Assembly (NCBI GenBank): GCA_943787175.1
Contig: CALSLK010000030.1
Coordinates: forward strand, 1 to 59,726
Direction: 5' to 3'
Source of the DNA: an uncultured Alphaproteobacteria bacterium
GTDB lineage: Bacteria; Pseudomonadota; Alphaproteobacteria; SP197
DNA length: 59,726 nucleotides
Shown: one piece after another, positions 1 to 10,026 of the stretch
Position numbering within the stretch: the first letter of the stretch is position 1
Layout of the letters: each line of letters starts with the position of its first letter
Notes under the pieces: generated by a model
Database searches by the model: none
Seen by the model: only the letters and a program-made list of their open reading frames with translations
Told to the model about the DNA's origin: nothing
Program-made: the position numbers and the translations under genes

Positions 1-886
1 ACGTCGGCGGGAACGCCGCTCTCGCGCGCCAGTTCGCCGCCCATGAACTTGCGGACCTCATAGGCGTTCAGGCCTTCGACCCGGCTGTCGGGGCGCGCGA
101 AATAGATGTACTCGAAGACGCAGAACCGGTGCTGGTCCGGCGTGAAGGGGTGCAGCGACTGCAGGCCGTCGCCATCGATGATGACCATCTCGCCGGGCTC
201 GATGTCTCGCTCGAAGGTCGCACCCATGATGTCGAGCGCACAGGTCTCGGACGTCAGCACATAGGCGCCGTCCAGCTTGCCCAGCACCAGCGGGCGCACG
301 CCCAGAGGGATCGCGCACGCCGATCAGTGCGTGTCTCGGTCAGGGCCACCAGCGAATAGGCGCCCACGACCTGCTTGAGCGCCTCGACCAGGCGGCCTGC
401 CATGTCGTTCATGTCGGAGCGCGCGACCAGATGCACGATGATCTCGGTGTCGGCGGTCGACTGGAAGATGGCAGCCCTGTTTGACCAGGTCCCGGCGCAC
501 CTGATGCGCGTTCGTCAGGTTGCCGTTATGCGCGATGGCCAGAGCCGCCCATGTCGGTCTCCACGAAGATCGGCTGCACGTTGCGCAACACGGTCGCGCC
601 GGTCGTGGCATAGCGGTTGTGCCCGATGGCGGCATGGCCTTTCAGGCGGTCCATGACCGCTTCGCTGGCAAACACGTCCGAAACCAGGCCCAGGCTGCGG
701 TGGACGTGAAACTGGTTGTCGTCAAAGGCGACGATGCCGGCGGCCTCCTGCCCGCGATGCTGCAGCGCGTGCAGGCCCAAGCGCCGTGTGCGCCGCGGCA
801 TCGGATGTGCCAAAGATGCCGAAGACGCCGCATTCTTCTTTCATGCGGTCGTCGTCAAACGGATGGCGGGGAAGGAAACGGGTCAC
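1..886 (-). CDS. purF: Amidophosphoribosyltransferase, N-terminal part, frameshifted, cut by window edge
   Basis: Catalyses the first committed step of purine synthesis, making phosphoribosylamine from PRPP and glutamine. The N-terminal glutaminase part is visible: a [10 protein letters not shown] start containing the nucleophile cysteine, then [14 protein letters not shown] and GHNRYATTG. The GTG at 886 is chosen because it gives an 18-residue leader ending DDDRMKEE before the cysteine, like the cleaved propeptide of the Bacillus-type enzyme; ATG at 844 is the alternative. The reading frame breaks several times, probably by sequencing error, because the gene is normally essential in minimal conditions. 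It follows cvpA in the same direction, the usual cvpA-purF pair. The C-terminal phosphoribosyltransferase domain lies outside the window. Confidence 0.9.
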
Positions 887-902
887 GCTGTGGCGCCTCG
901 AT

Positions 903-1584
903 TCACTCTTCAGCTCCGATCATCTCGTCAAGGGCGGGACGGTCGTCGCCGTTATACCCCTCTTCGGCCGAATTGCCAGCCTCGGGCGCTTCGGGCTGGG
1001 GATTGATGAGGTCGTCGTACCCCACCAGGGGCTCGATGGCCGAGGAGGTGTCCTTGAGTTGCTCGGCAACCCGCTCTCGCCTTGTACGCCCCACTCCTCG
1101 GGCATCAGTGCCAGCATGATCTCGGCACCTTCGGCAACCACTGGGCGTCAGCCGGGCCTCGCGCAGCCATTCGGGATGCTCTTCGGTCGGCGCCATCAGC
1201 GTGTAGAGAAGGTAGATCAGGCAGACCACCAGCACGCCCCGCACCAGCCCGAAGACAAAGCCCAGCGACCGGTCCAGCACGCTGAGCTTGGATTCCTCGG
1301 CCCGTTTGACCGCGCCCATCGAAATCAGCGTCAGCACGGTCAGCGAAATCACGAACAGTCCCGCTGTGTTCGCCAGGGCCGCGATCAGCGGGTATTCGCC
1401 AACCCAGCCCGAGACCGTGGGGAGTGAATAGCGGTAGAGATACACCGTTGCGGCGACCGCGCCGCCCCAGGTCGCCAGGAAGAAGAACTCCCGCACGGCG
1501 CCGCGGAAGATACGCCAGGAACCCCGAGAGGAAGATGATTCCCAGCGCGACAAAATCGGCAATGCTGAGGGGCAGTTCGTTCAT
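903..1584 (-). CDS. cvpA: CvpA family membrane protein, frameshifted
   Basis: CvpA proteins are small inner-membrane proteins linked to colicin V production and envelope stress. The start MNELPLSIADFVALGII is followed by hydrophobic segments, including AALANTAGLFVISLTVLTLI and GLVRGVLVVCLIYLLYTLM, and an acidic tail ending DEMIGAEE. These pieces lie in three frames, so at least three single-base shifts occur. The start overlaps the radA stop as ATGA, and purF follows 16 bases downstream, supporting a radA-cvpA-purF transcription unit. The length, about 225 residues when joined, fits the alphaproteobacterial form. Confidence 0.85.
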
Positions 1585-2965
1585 CGGCGTCCGTCGTTCC
1601 CATAGATCAGGTCAACCAGCGCCCCCAGTTCCCCGATCGCGTTGAGGTTCATGGTCGAGGCCGTGGGTTTTGCATATTCTTCGAGCTCTTCCGCGACGGC
1701 ACGATGGCGCGCCCGAACCCCAGTTTGCCTGCCTCGCTCAATCTTGCGCTTCCGCCTGGCTGACCGGGCGCACCTCACCGGCCAGCCCGACCTCGCCGAA
1801 GACGATGCCGTCATGGGGCAGGGGGCGCGCCGCCAGCGAGGAAATCAGCGCTGCCGCCACCGCCAGGTCGGCGGCCGGCTCGCGGATGCTGAATCCACCG
1901 CCAGCGACGTTGAGATAGACATCATGGCCCGACATCGCCAGCCCGCAGCGCGTGTCCAGAACGGCCAGGACCATGGCCAGGCGGCCGCTGTCCCAGCCCA
2001 CCACGGCCCGGCGCGGCGTGCCCAGGGCCGACGGGGCGACCAGCGCCTGGATCTCCATCAGCATCGGCCTGCTGCCTTCCATGCCGGCAAAGACCACGGT
2101 TCCGGCAACGTCCTCGTCCCGGCGATCCAGAAACAGGGCCGATGGGTTGGGACTTCGTCGAGCCGTGATCGGTCATTTCGAACACGCCGATCTCGTCGGT
2201 CGGCCCGAAGCGGTTTTTGACCGCACGCAGGATACGGAACTGGTGGCCGCGTTCGCCCTCGAAGTAGAGCACCGTGTCGACCATGTGTTCGAGCACCTTG
2301 GGCCCGGCGATCTGGCCCTCTTTGGTGACATGGCCGATCAGCATGATGATCGGTGCCGCTTCCTTGGCGTGGCGGATCAGCTCCTGTCCGCGCCACGCAC
2401 CTGGCTGACGGTGCCGGGCGCTGAATCCAGACTGTCGAGATACATGGTCTGGATCGAATCGATGATCACCAGATCGGCGCGTTCCGCCGTAAGGCTGGCG
2501 ATGATGTCGCGCACATTGGTTGCCGCAGCCAGGCCCAGCGGGCGCTGTCTCCTGGCCCAGGCGTCGGGCGCGCAGGCGCACCTGATCGATGGCCTTCCTC
2601 GCCGGAGAGATAGACACAGCGCACGCCGCGCTCGACAGGGTTGCCGCCGCCTGCAGAGCATGGTCGACTTTGCCGATGCCGGGATCGCCAGCCCAGCAGC
2701 AGAGCGGATCCTGGCACCAGCCCCCCGCCGAACACGCGATCAAGTTCGGCAATGCCCGTGACCAGCGCGGGCGGTGGCTCGGAAGCGCCGGAAAGCTCTC
2801 GAATTCAGCTTGCGCCGCGCTTGGCGCCTTTCAGGCCCCGGGTGCGTGCCTGCGCGGCTTCCTCGGTAACGCTGTTCCACTCGCCACAGGCTTCGCAGCG
2901 CCCGACCCACTTGCGGTGCTTCGGCGACCACAGGCCTGACAGACATAGGGGATGTGGCGGGCCAT
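1581..2965 (-). CDS. radA: DNA repair protein RadA/Sms, frameshifted
   Basis: RadA is a RecA-like ATPase that promotes branch migration during recombination repair. The start MARHIPYVCQACG opens the N-terminal four-cysteine zinc finger; the second half (CEACGEWNS) appears in a shifted frame. Later pieces show the Walker A region, a VIIDSIQTMY Walker B, the RadA-specific KNRFGPTDEIGVFEM segment and the Lon-like C-terminal domain (VYLNVAGGGFSIREPAADLA). Frames change repeatedly, probably sequencing error. The start codon shares one base with the mlaF stop (TGATG) and the stop overlaps cvpA. Confidence 0.9.
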
Positions 2966-3819
2966 CAGGTCTGACTCCCGATGCTCACGGCTTGCGAGAT
3001 GTCCATCTGGATCGGCCCTTCGGCACGACCGTGGATGAACTGGTCGACATACTCGCTGCCGCTGTTGTCGATCTGCTCGACGGACCCGGTCCAGATGAAC
3101 TGGCCCTGATGAATCATGGCCACCCGATCGGCGATCTTGCGCACGCTTGCCATGTCATGGGTGATCGACACAGTGGTCAGCCAGCTTCTCGCGCACGGAA
3201 CGATCAGGTCGTTGATCACGTCCGCCGTGATCGGGATCGAGCCCGGTGGTCGGTTCGTCGAAGAAGATGATCTCCGGCGCGTGCTGCGATCGCGCGCGCC
3301 AGGGCCACGCGCTTTCATGCATGCCGCCCGAGACTTCCGACGGGGTACAGCAGGGCTGCAACGTCGCCGCCCAGCCCCACGGCATGCCAAGGGTTTCGAT
3401 TGCGGCCCTCGTCGGGCGTGCCTGGCGGCTGTGCCCATTTTCTGGCTCCTGGAGCAGCCCGAACGCCACGTTCTCCCAGACCGGCAGGCTGTCGAAACAG
3501 CGCAGCCACCCTGGAACAGCATGCCGAATTTACGACATCAGCGCGCTCGCGGTCGCGCTTGCCGGAAGGCCCCGCAGCATTCGTCTCCTTCACTCGTCGA
3601 TGCAAGTGGCCCCGTCGTCGGCGCCGTAGCAGACCCAGGATGCACTTGATCGTGACGGACTTGCCGCTGCCGCGACCCGCCGATCACGACCAGCGACTCG
3701 CCGGCCGCCACGTCGAATATCGATGCCGTTCGAGCACGGCCTTCGTGCCCGAACGCTCTTTGTCAGCCCCCGCACCAGTGTAGCTTGGAATCTGGGCCCG
3801 GTGCCCGTGGCTCGCTCAT
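2965..3819 (-). CDS. mlaF: MlaF-type ABC transporter ATPase, frameshifted
   Basis: ATP-binding subunit of the Mla system, which moves phospholipids between inner and outer membranes. Seen in separate frames: an N-terminal GLTKS segment, the ABC signature VSGGM, a Walker B with D-loop (EIIFFDEPTTGLDP), the switch histidine in SITHDMASVRKIADRVAMI, and a C-terminus ending QFIHGRAEGPIQMD typical of MlaF. The start (MSEPRAPGPDSKL) overlaps the mlaE stop by ATGA. At least four frame breaks are present. No mlaD or mlaC is in the window, so the rest of the system would be encoded elsewhere. Confidence 0.85.
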
Positions 3820-4610
3820 CGCGAGAAGAACGCCTCGGTGACGATGTAGTTCGAAGGTCAGGATCAGGATGGCGCCGGAGACCACCGCATTGGTCGTTGC
3901 CTGCCCCAACACCCTGGGCGCCGCCGTTCGGCTGTGATAGCCGTGGTAGCAGCCCATCAGCGCGATCAGAAAGCCAAACACCGCTGCCTTCACCAGGCCC
4001 GAGGCCACGTCCATCACCTCAAGGAATGTCGAAGGTGTTGGCATTATGATAGGAGCGTCGGCGTTGAAGCCCAGTTTGTGGACGCTCACCACATAGCCGC
4101 CCATCACGCCGATGATATCGGCGACCAGCACCAGGCACGGGCAGGGTGAGCACGGCCGCAGCGATCAGGCGCGGTGCCACCAGATATTTGAACGGGTTGG
4201 TGGACAGCGTCGTCAGGGCGTCAATCTGTTCGGTCACGCGCATCGTGCCGATCTCGGCGGCCATGGCTGCGCCGACCCGCCCGGCCACCATCAGTCCCGC
4301 CAGAACCGGCCCCAGCTCGCGGGTTACCGACAGCACCACAACCGCTCGGCTATGGCGCCCTCGGCTGCGAAGCGCGAGAATCCGGTGTAGCTCTGCAGCG
4401 CCAGCACCATGCCGGCGAAAGACGGCCTGTCAGAGCCGACCACGGGCAGCGAGTAATAGCCCATCTCCAGATCATCTGGCGCAGCACCAGGCGCGGATAC
4501 CAGGGCGGCGCGATGCAGTGGAAAATACCCAGGCCAGCGAATAACGCCATGCGGCCGGTCGATGACAGGAATGCCAGAAAGGTGCGGCCGACCGCTGCCA
4601 GCGGATTCAT
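3816..4610 (-). CDS. mlaE: MlaE-type ABC transporter permease, frameshifted
   Basis: Inner-membrane permease partner of MlaF. The start MNPLAAVGRTFLAFLSSTGR, the family hallmark TRELGPVLAGLMVAGRVGAA, and the following EIGTMRVTEQIDALTTL are clear, with later hydrophobic segments (LVADIIGVMGGYVVS and VVSGAILILT). The pieces lie in different frames. The start overlaps the inferred alr stop (ATGA) and the stop overlaps mlaF, so alr, mlaE and mlaF look translationally coupled. The normal length is about 260 residues, matching the joined span. Confidence 0.87.
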
Positions 4611-5716
4611 GTCGTGACCCCCGCGGCCATAGCTGCGCGGATACCGCCCGCCCAGGGCCGTCAGCAGTTCGTATCCGATGGTTCCGGCTCGTTTGGCCAC
4701 GATATCGAGCATCTCCCGCCCCCAGATCAGGTCGACCCAGGTTCCGACCCCCCGCTTTTTCAATCGGGAGCGCGCCAATGTCCAGTGTCACGAGGTCCAT
4801 TGATACACGTCCCACGACCGGAACCTCGACCCCGGCCACCCATGCGACGCCCCTGATCGCTGAGTGTGCGCAGGTATCCATCGGCGTACCCGACTGGAAT
4901 TGTCGCAATCCTTGTCGCTGTTTTGACACGGTGGTGCGCGCCATATCCGACGGTTTGCCCGGGTTTTGCATCGCGAACCTGGATGATCTGGGCCGACAGG
5001 CGAACGACCGGTTCCATCGGGTTGGTCTCACCCGGCGTGGGGTTGCCGCCCTAGACCGCGTATCCCGGCCGGATCAGATCTGCGTGATAGGCCGGGCCCA
5101 GAAAAATGCCTGATGAATTGGCCAGGCTGCCGGGCACACCGGGGAACCGTTCACGAATGGCAGAAAAGGCCTCCAGCCTGCTCCTGATTCATCCGATTGC
5201 GGGGATCATCGGCGCAGGCCAGATGGGTCATGACATAGCGCAGGTCCAAGGCATCCAGCCATTCCGGACGTGCCAGCAGGTCCTCGATTTCTTCAGCCGG
5301 CAGGCCCAGGCGGCTCATGCCAGTGTCGGTGTGCAGAATCGCGGGCAGCTTGCGTTCGTGACGGCGTGCACAGGCGGCCCAGCGTTCGACCTGACCCAGA
5401 TCGTTGAGCACGGGCACGACATGATCTTCGACATAAGCATCCGCGTCGCCAAGAAGTCCGTTCAAGACATGGACATCGGCATCGGGCAGCCAGCCGCGCA
5501 CGGCAAGTGCGCCGTCCAGGTTGGCGGTAAAGAACTGGCGGCATCCGGCATCCCAAAGGGCAGGGGCCACCCGCTCTGCACCCAGACCATAGGCGTTGGC
5601 CTTCACGATACCCGCGCAACCGGCCGTTCCTGCACGCGCCTTCAGGCTGCGCCAGTTGCTGGCCAGCGCATCCAGGTCGATTGCAAGTCGGGTAGCGGAA
5701 CGGTCAGGAATGGCCA
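4607..5716 (-). CDS. alr: Alanine racemase, frameshifted
   Basis: PLP enzyme converting L- to D-alanine for peptidoglycan. The N-terminal half is intact and carries the PLP-lysine motif GIVKANAYGLG, then FTANLDGALAVR and LHTDTGMSRLGL. The C-terminal half is broken into several frames but shows ATRIATIPVGYADGY, the catalytic-tyrosine region and AGTIGYELLTALGGRY at the end. The start (MAIPDRSATRLAIDL) overlaps the end of dnaB by 13 bases; a start further upstream is possible. The gene is usually essential, so the breaks are probably read errors; one near the stop lies in a run of G. Confidence 0.9.
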
Positions 5717-7230
5717 TCGTCGGAGGAATATCGGGTCTCCAGATCGGTGTATTTGGTCGTGGCAGCGTCAAAGAACAGTCTTACGTCACCGGTCGCGCCA
5801 TGACGATGTTTGGCAACAATGACTTCGGTGATGCCACGGATCTTGTCCATCCTCTGCTGCCATTGTTCAAGCCGTTCACGGTAACTCAGGCTGTCTTCGT
5901 CCTCACCGTCCTTGGGCTGGGGCTGCAGGCGGGCCTGATAATATTCCTCGCGATAGAGGAACATCACGATATCGGCGTCCTGCTCGATTGATCCCGATTC
6001 GCGCAGGTCCGACAGCATCGGGCGTTTGTCTTCGCGTTGTTCCACTGCACGGCTCAACTGGGAACAGGCGATCACCGGCAGATCCAGCTCCTTGGCCAGG
6101 GCTTTGAGACCCTGGGTTACCTCGGAGACTTCCTGCACACGGTTGTCGTTGTTGGAACGTCCGCTCGGGCGCACCAGTTGGAGGTAATCGACAATCACCA
6201 GCGACAGTCCGTGCTGGCGCTTCAGGCGCCGTGCCCTGGTGCGCAGTGCCTGGATCGAAATTGCCGGGGTGTCGTCGATGTAAAGCGGCACGCGCGAAAG
6301 CTCCTGGCTTGCACGTACGATGGATTCGAAATCCTTCTGGTTGATATTGCCGCGCCGCAACAGATCCGAAGGCACGCCTGATGCTTCCGAAAGCACACGG
6401 GTGATCAGTTGTTCGGCAGACATCTCCAGTGAGAAGATGCCAACCACGCCGCCATCGGCAATGCTTGCCGTGCCGCTCTCGTCAACTTCCGTGCGGTAAC
6501 GTTTGGCAATGTCGAACGATATGTTCGTTACGATCGAGGTTTTGCCCATGCCAGGCCGCGCGGCAAGGATGACAAGGTCGGAGCGGTGCAGACCGCCGAG
6601 CTGATCGTCGAGATCGCGCAGACCCGTCGAGGTGCCCGCCATGCCCCCATCCTTGCGGAAGGCTGCTTCCATGGTGCCCAGCGCCAGGACGGCAACGTCC
6701 TTGAAGCTGCGGAAATCACTGCTGTGGTTGCCCGATTCGGCAAGGTCGAACAGCTGCTTTTCGGCCTGTTCGATCTGGCCTTCGGCATCGACTTCCACGG
6801 TATGTTCGAACGCGTCGTTGACCATGTCTTCGCCGATCGTGATCAGCTCACGACGGATGAAGTGTTCGTGGATCTGTTTGGCGTATTCGGATGCATTGAT
6901 GATCGTGGCAGCACTGGCCGCCAGTTTGGCGAGATAACCCGCGCCGCCAACCTCGGCCAGGGCCTCATCGTTGTCGAAGAACGCCTTCAGCGTGATCGGG
7001 TTGGCAATCTGCGCCTTTTCCACGATTCGCTGCACGGCTTCATAAATGCGCCCATGTACGGGAATGTAGAAATGCTCTGGCTCAAGATAGTCCTCAACGC
7101 GGTTGAGGACATCATTGTTGACCAGCATCGCACCCAGGAGTGCCTGCTCGGCCTCCTCGTTATGGGGCATCACCCGATAGGCCGGGGTCTCTTCTTCGGA
7201 TGTGAACTGGCTGATGTCGGCGTGAACCAT
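5704..7230 (-). CDS. dnaB: Replicative DNA helicase DnaB
   Basis: Hexameric 5'-3' helicase that unwinds DNA at the replication fork. The single 508-residue frame is intact: an N-terminal DnaG-interacting domain beginning MPHNEEAEQALLGAML, a Walker A in AARPGMGKTS, the following GIFSLEMSAEQL, a Walker B in LSLVIVDYLQLVRP, and the arginine-finger region near EVIVAKHRHGATGDV. Length is slightly above the 450-500 usual for the family. It precedes alr on the same strand, a common pairing in alphaproteobacteria. This is where clean sequence begins. Confidence 0.97.
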   Translation of the reverse strand: MVHADISQFTSEEETPAYRVMPHNEEAEQALLGAMLVNNDVLNRVEDYLEPEHFYIPVHGRIYEAVQRIVEKAQIANPITLKAFFDNDEALAEVGGAGYLAKLAASAATIINASEYAKQIHEHFIRRELITIGEDMVNDAFEHTVEVDAEGQIEQAEKQLFDLAESGNHSSDFRSFKDVAVLALGTMEAAFRKDGGMAGTSTGLRDLDDQLGGLHRSDLVILAARPGMGKTSIVTNISFDIAKRYRTEVDESGTASIADGGVVGIFSLEMSAEQLITRVLSEASGVPSDLLRRGNINQKDFESIVRASQELSRVPLYIDDTPAISIQALRTRARRLKRQHGLSLVIVDYLQLVRPSGRSNNDNRVQEVSEVTQGLKALAKELDLPVIACSQLSRAVEQREDKRPMLSDLRESGSIEQDADIVMFLYREEYYQARLQPQPKDGEDEDSLSYRERLEQWQQRMDKIRGITEVIVAKHRHGATGDVRLFFDAATTKYTDLETRYSSDDGHS

Positions 7231-7526
7231 GGGTCTCTTCTGGTGGCGATAGCGGTTGTTTGGTTCTCAGTGTTTAGGCAATTGGCCTGAGCAATGTAAC
7301 CCGCTCAATTTTTCCCTCCCCAAGGTGCCTCTGTGCATTGTGGGGACAGGTGCGTGATGGCTACCAACGCCTCATCCAACGGGGCCAATCCGTTGTGGAC
7401 AGAAGATCACTATAGAGACCGAATGTGGCATGACCTCGGCAAAGAAGGGCAGACTTGCGTGGGACTGTCTTGACAGACTTCAATTGACCATCGCCTATGC
7501 GCCGAGCACGTAAACGGGAGAGGCTC
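7231..7526. other. Divergent intergenic region between dnaB and the DUF1185 gene
   Basis: This 296-base gap must hold the promoters of dnaB (minus) and of the 7.5 kb cassette (plus). No convincing gene, tRNA or riboswitch is seen. On the plus side there is a TTGACA (7470-7475) inside a small palindrome, CTGTC-TT-GACAG (7465-7476), which could be a promoter element, a repressor operator or both. The -10 at the right distance (GCCTAT) is poor. Confidence 0.5.
7465..7476 (+). promoter_or_regulatory. Small palindrome overlapping a TTGACA box, possible operator
   Basis: CTGTCTTGACAG is an inverted repeat of two 5-base arms, about 50 bases upstream of the DUF1185 start, and overlaps a perfect -35-like TTGACA. 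Position and symmetry suggest a repressor site controlling the cassette. No regulator gene is next to it, and arms this short can occur by chance. Confidence 0.3.
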
Positions 7527-8117
7527 GTGGAACTACAAATTCGCAAGATCGTCACACACATTGATGAGACCTTTGTGGAGGGCGGCAAGGCAGCGGAAAA
7601 ACCCTGGAAGATGGTTGCGGTTGCCGCGGTCATCGCCAATCCCTGGGCCGGTCGCGGCTTTGTCGAGGACCTGAGCCCGGAGATTCTGGCGCTCGCCCCA
7701 CCCTTGGGTGAAATCATGGTGCCGCGTGTTCTCGAGGCATGTGGCGACGGCGATGCCGTCGAGGCTTACGGCAAATCGGCGGTGGTCGGCCTCAACGGCG
7801 AGATCGAGCACGGCAGCGGCATGATTCACACCCTGCGATTCGGAAACAAGTACCGCGACGCCGTGGGCGGGACCTCATATCTGTCGTTTACCAACACGCG
7901 TTCAGGGCCCGGCCAGTCGATCCAGATTCCCATGATGCACAAACATGATCCGGGCTTTCGCTCGCACTACATCACGCTGGAATTTGCCATTCAGGATGCA
8001 CCGGGTCCCGATGAAATCGTGATCGCTCTGGGTGCCGCAACCTCGGGCCGCCCACACCACCGCATTGGCAACCGCTACTCCGACATGGAAGCCATGGGTA
8101 TCAAGCAGGATGGCTGA
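7527..8117 (+). CDS. Amino acid synthesis family protein (DUF1185)
   Basis: A 196-residue protein of the DUF1185 / AA_synth family, whose biochemical role is not established. The GTG start is chosen because VELQIRKIVTHIDETFVEGG matches the usual family N-terminus and a GGGAGAGG ribosome site lies just upstream. Typical segments are KMVAVAAVIANPWAGRGFVEDL, YGKSAVVGLNGEIEHGSGMI and VIALGAATSGRPHHRIGNR near the end. It overlaps the following hydrolase gene by 8 bases, so the two are probably co-translated. Such genes often sit beside hydrolases and dehydrogenases of small amide or carboxylate catabolism, but the substrate cannot be read from sequence. Confidence 0.85.
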   Translation: MELQIRKIVTHIDETFVEGGKAAEKPWKMVAVAAVIANPWAGRGFVEDLSPEILALAPPLGEIMVPRVLEACGDGDAVEAYGKSAVVGLNGEIEHGSGMIHTLRFGNKYRDAVGGTSYLSFTNTRSGPGQSIQIPMMHKHDPGFRSHYITLEFAIQDAPGPDEIVIALGAATSGRPHHRIGNRYSDMEAMGIKQDG

Positions 8118-8922
8118 CCTCTCGGTCATTGCCGATAGCCGGGTCGCTGTCTCGGGCGAAGGTCCGCCGTTGGTTCTGGTGCATGGCGTGGGCTGTGATC
8201 TCACCATGTGGGATGACGTCATGCCTGCGCTCCAGGCGCGTTACAGAGTGATCCGCTATGACACGCTCGGTCACGGCGAAACACCGCTCCCCACCGGTGA
8301 GGTGACACTGCAGACCTATGCCGACCAGCTCGAAGCCGTGCGGGCAGGGCTTGGTCTTGAGCGCTTTGCGCTGGTTGGTTTCTCCATGGGCGTGCCGATC
8401 TCTCAGCTTTTTGCCCTCAAGAACAGCAGCAAACTCGCCGGCCTTGTCCTCATGAACGGGGTCTATGACCGCACGCCTGAACAGGTCGAGGCAATCCGCA
8501 AACGCGTGCGCCAGGCCCGGGCCCAGGGTACTCAGATCCTGGTCGATCCGGCTATGGACCGCTGGCTCTCGCCGGAGTTCCGCGCTGCCCGACCGGATCA
8601 GGAAGCGCGCATCCGCAAACGCATGGCCGACAATAAGCCCGAGAACTTTCTTACCGCTTACAACATCTTCGCTGAAGCCGACCCCTGGGTCGTGGGCAAG
8701 CTGGGCGCGATAGACTGTCCGACGCTGGTGACGACGGCCCAGAATGATCCAGGCTCCGTGCCGGCCATGAGCCAGGCCATGGCCGATGCCATCCCCGGTG
8801 CGCGCCTGGAGATCATGCCCGGCCTGCGCCATATGCCCATGATCGAGGGCCCAAATGTCGTCTCTGACCTGCTCGTGAATTTCCTGGACGGCTTGCCACG
8901 TGACGGTGTGGTCTGGCGCTAA
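8110..8922 (+). CDS. Alpha/beta-fold hydrolase
   Basis: A 270-residue alpha/beta hydrolase. Seen are the oxyanion-loop VHGVGCD (about residues 24-30), the nucleophile elbow GFSMG with Ser92, an acid candidate in AQNDPGS, and the catalytic His in GLRHMPMIEG. The length and the RYDTLGHGET segment resemble 3-oxoadipate enol-lactonase-like hydrolases, but that specificity is only a family resemblance. ATG at 8110 overlaps the DUF1185 stop; the open frame extends upstream but lacks a better start. It probably acts in the same pathway as its neighbours. Confidence 0.88.
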   Translation: MADLSVIADSRVAVSGEGPPLVLVHGVGCDLTMWDDVMPALQARYRVIRYDTLGHGETPLPTGEVTLQTYADQLEAVRAGLGLERFALVGFSMGVPISQLFALKNSSKLAGLVLMNGVYDRTPEQVEAIRKRVRQARAQGTQILVDPAMDRWLSPEFRAARPDQEARIRKRMADNKPENFLTAYNIFAEADPWVVGKLGAIDCPTLVTTAQNDPGSVPAMSQAMADAIPGARLEIMPGLRHMPMIEGPNVVSDLLVNFLDGLPRDGVVWR

Positions 8923-9000
8923 GACACGGGTTTTTCAAAGATCACGGCATCTTGTCGTTGGTTTCCTGTTAGATTCAGACAACCAATCAGGAGACAATTC

Positions 9001-9948
9001 ATGATCGCACCCAAAGACGTCACAAAGGTTGCCATTATCGGCAACGGCCTGATGGGTCAGGGCATTGCCCAGGTCTTCGCACGCGCTGGCAAGGAGGTCT
9101 GCCTTATCGGGCGCAGTACTGAGAGCCTGGCGCGCGCAACGTTGGTTATCGGCAACAATGTGCAAGCCTTCGTAGAGCGCGATCTGATGGCCCAGGCTGA
9201 TGCGGATGCCACACTTGCGCGTATCAGAACCAGCACCGACTTCAACGATGCCGGCAGTGTCGAATTCGTCATGGAAGCGGTTCCGGCAGAACGCGATCTC
9301 CAGATCGAGATTTTCGGAAAACTTGATACGATCTGCGATGCTGAGGTTGTTCTTGGGTCGACCAGCGGGCAGCCCATCAGCCTCATGATCAACCGTATGG
9401 GCTATCCCGAACGCGCGGTTGCCATGCACTTTGTCTACCCGGCCCAGTTGATGCCGCTGGTCGAGGTTTGTGGCGGGCCGCAGACCGTGCCTGAAGTTGT
9501 AAGCTGGGCCTGCGACTTTCTGACCTCAGTGGGGCAGACACCCGCTTTGATGAACAAGGAAGTCGACGGCTTCATTGTCAACCGTCTGCAATTTGCCGTC
9601 CTGCGCGAGGCCTGGACCATGTGGGCCAACGGCGTTGCCTCGGCTGAGGCGATCGACAATTCCTTCAAGATGACGCTGGGCCGGCGTTACTCCGATACCG
9701 GCCCCATCGAATCGGCCGAACTCGGCGGGCTCGATATCCTGCACAACTTTTCCAAATTCCTGTTTCCCGCAATCGACAATTCCGATGCGCAGCCTGAAGC
9801 TCTGACCGAGCTGGTCAATCAGGGCAATTTTGGCCTCAAGACCGGCAAGGGCATCTATGACTGGTCACAACGCGATGGCCAGGCCCTGGCAGCCAAACGC
9901 GCCGACCGCCTGTTCCAGCACATGGCTGAAGACGCCGAGGAAAACTGA
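9001..9948 (+). CDS. 3-hydroxyacyl-CoA dehydrogenase family protein
   Basis: A 315-residue NAD-dependent dehydrogenase of the 3-hydroxyacyl-CoA / hydroxybutyryl-CoA / L-carnitine dehydrogenase type. The N-terminal Rossmann motif is AIIGNGLMGQGIAQ, followed by the catalytic MHFVYPAQLMPLVEV, where the family histidine is kept but the usual N-P is replaced. The C-terminal helical domain contains NKEVDGFIVNRLQ and ends GLKTGKGIYDW. It is preceded by an AGGAG site. It lies 78 bases after the hydrolase and is likely part of the same catabolic set. The exact substrate (acyl-CoA or a free hydroxy acid) is open. Confidence 0.88.
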   Translation: MIAPKDVTKVAIIGNGLMGQGIAQVFARAGKEVCLIGRSTESLARATLVIGNNVQAFVERDLMAQADADATLARIRTSTDFNDAGSVEFVMEAVPAERDLQIEIFGKLDTICDAEVVLGSTSGQPISLMINRMGYPERAVAMHFVYPAQLMPLVEVCGGPQTVPEVVSWACDFLTSVGQTPALMNKEVDGFIVNRLQFAVLREAWTMWANGVASAEAIDNSFKMTLGRRYSDTGPIESAELGGLDILHNFSKFLFPAIDNSDAQPEALTELVNQGNFGLKTGKGIYDWSQRDGQALAAKRADRLFQHMAEDAEEN

Positions 9949-9984
9949 GGCAATCTACAAAAGCTGGTGTCGTTACAGACAAGA

Positions 9985-10023
9985 CCCGCAGGGGCCGTGT
10001 ACCTGGGGCCGTGGACCTGCGGG
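9985..10023. terminator. Hairpin between convergent genes
   Basis: Perfect 8-base arms CCCGCAGG (9985-9992) and CCTGCGGG (10016-10023) enclose a GC-rich loop in the 78-base gap between two convergent genes. There is no T run, so it would be a weak intrinsic terminator or a Rho-linked stem for either side. Confidence 0.45.
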
Positions 10024-10026
10024 CCT

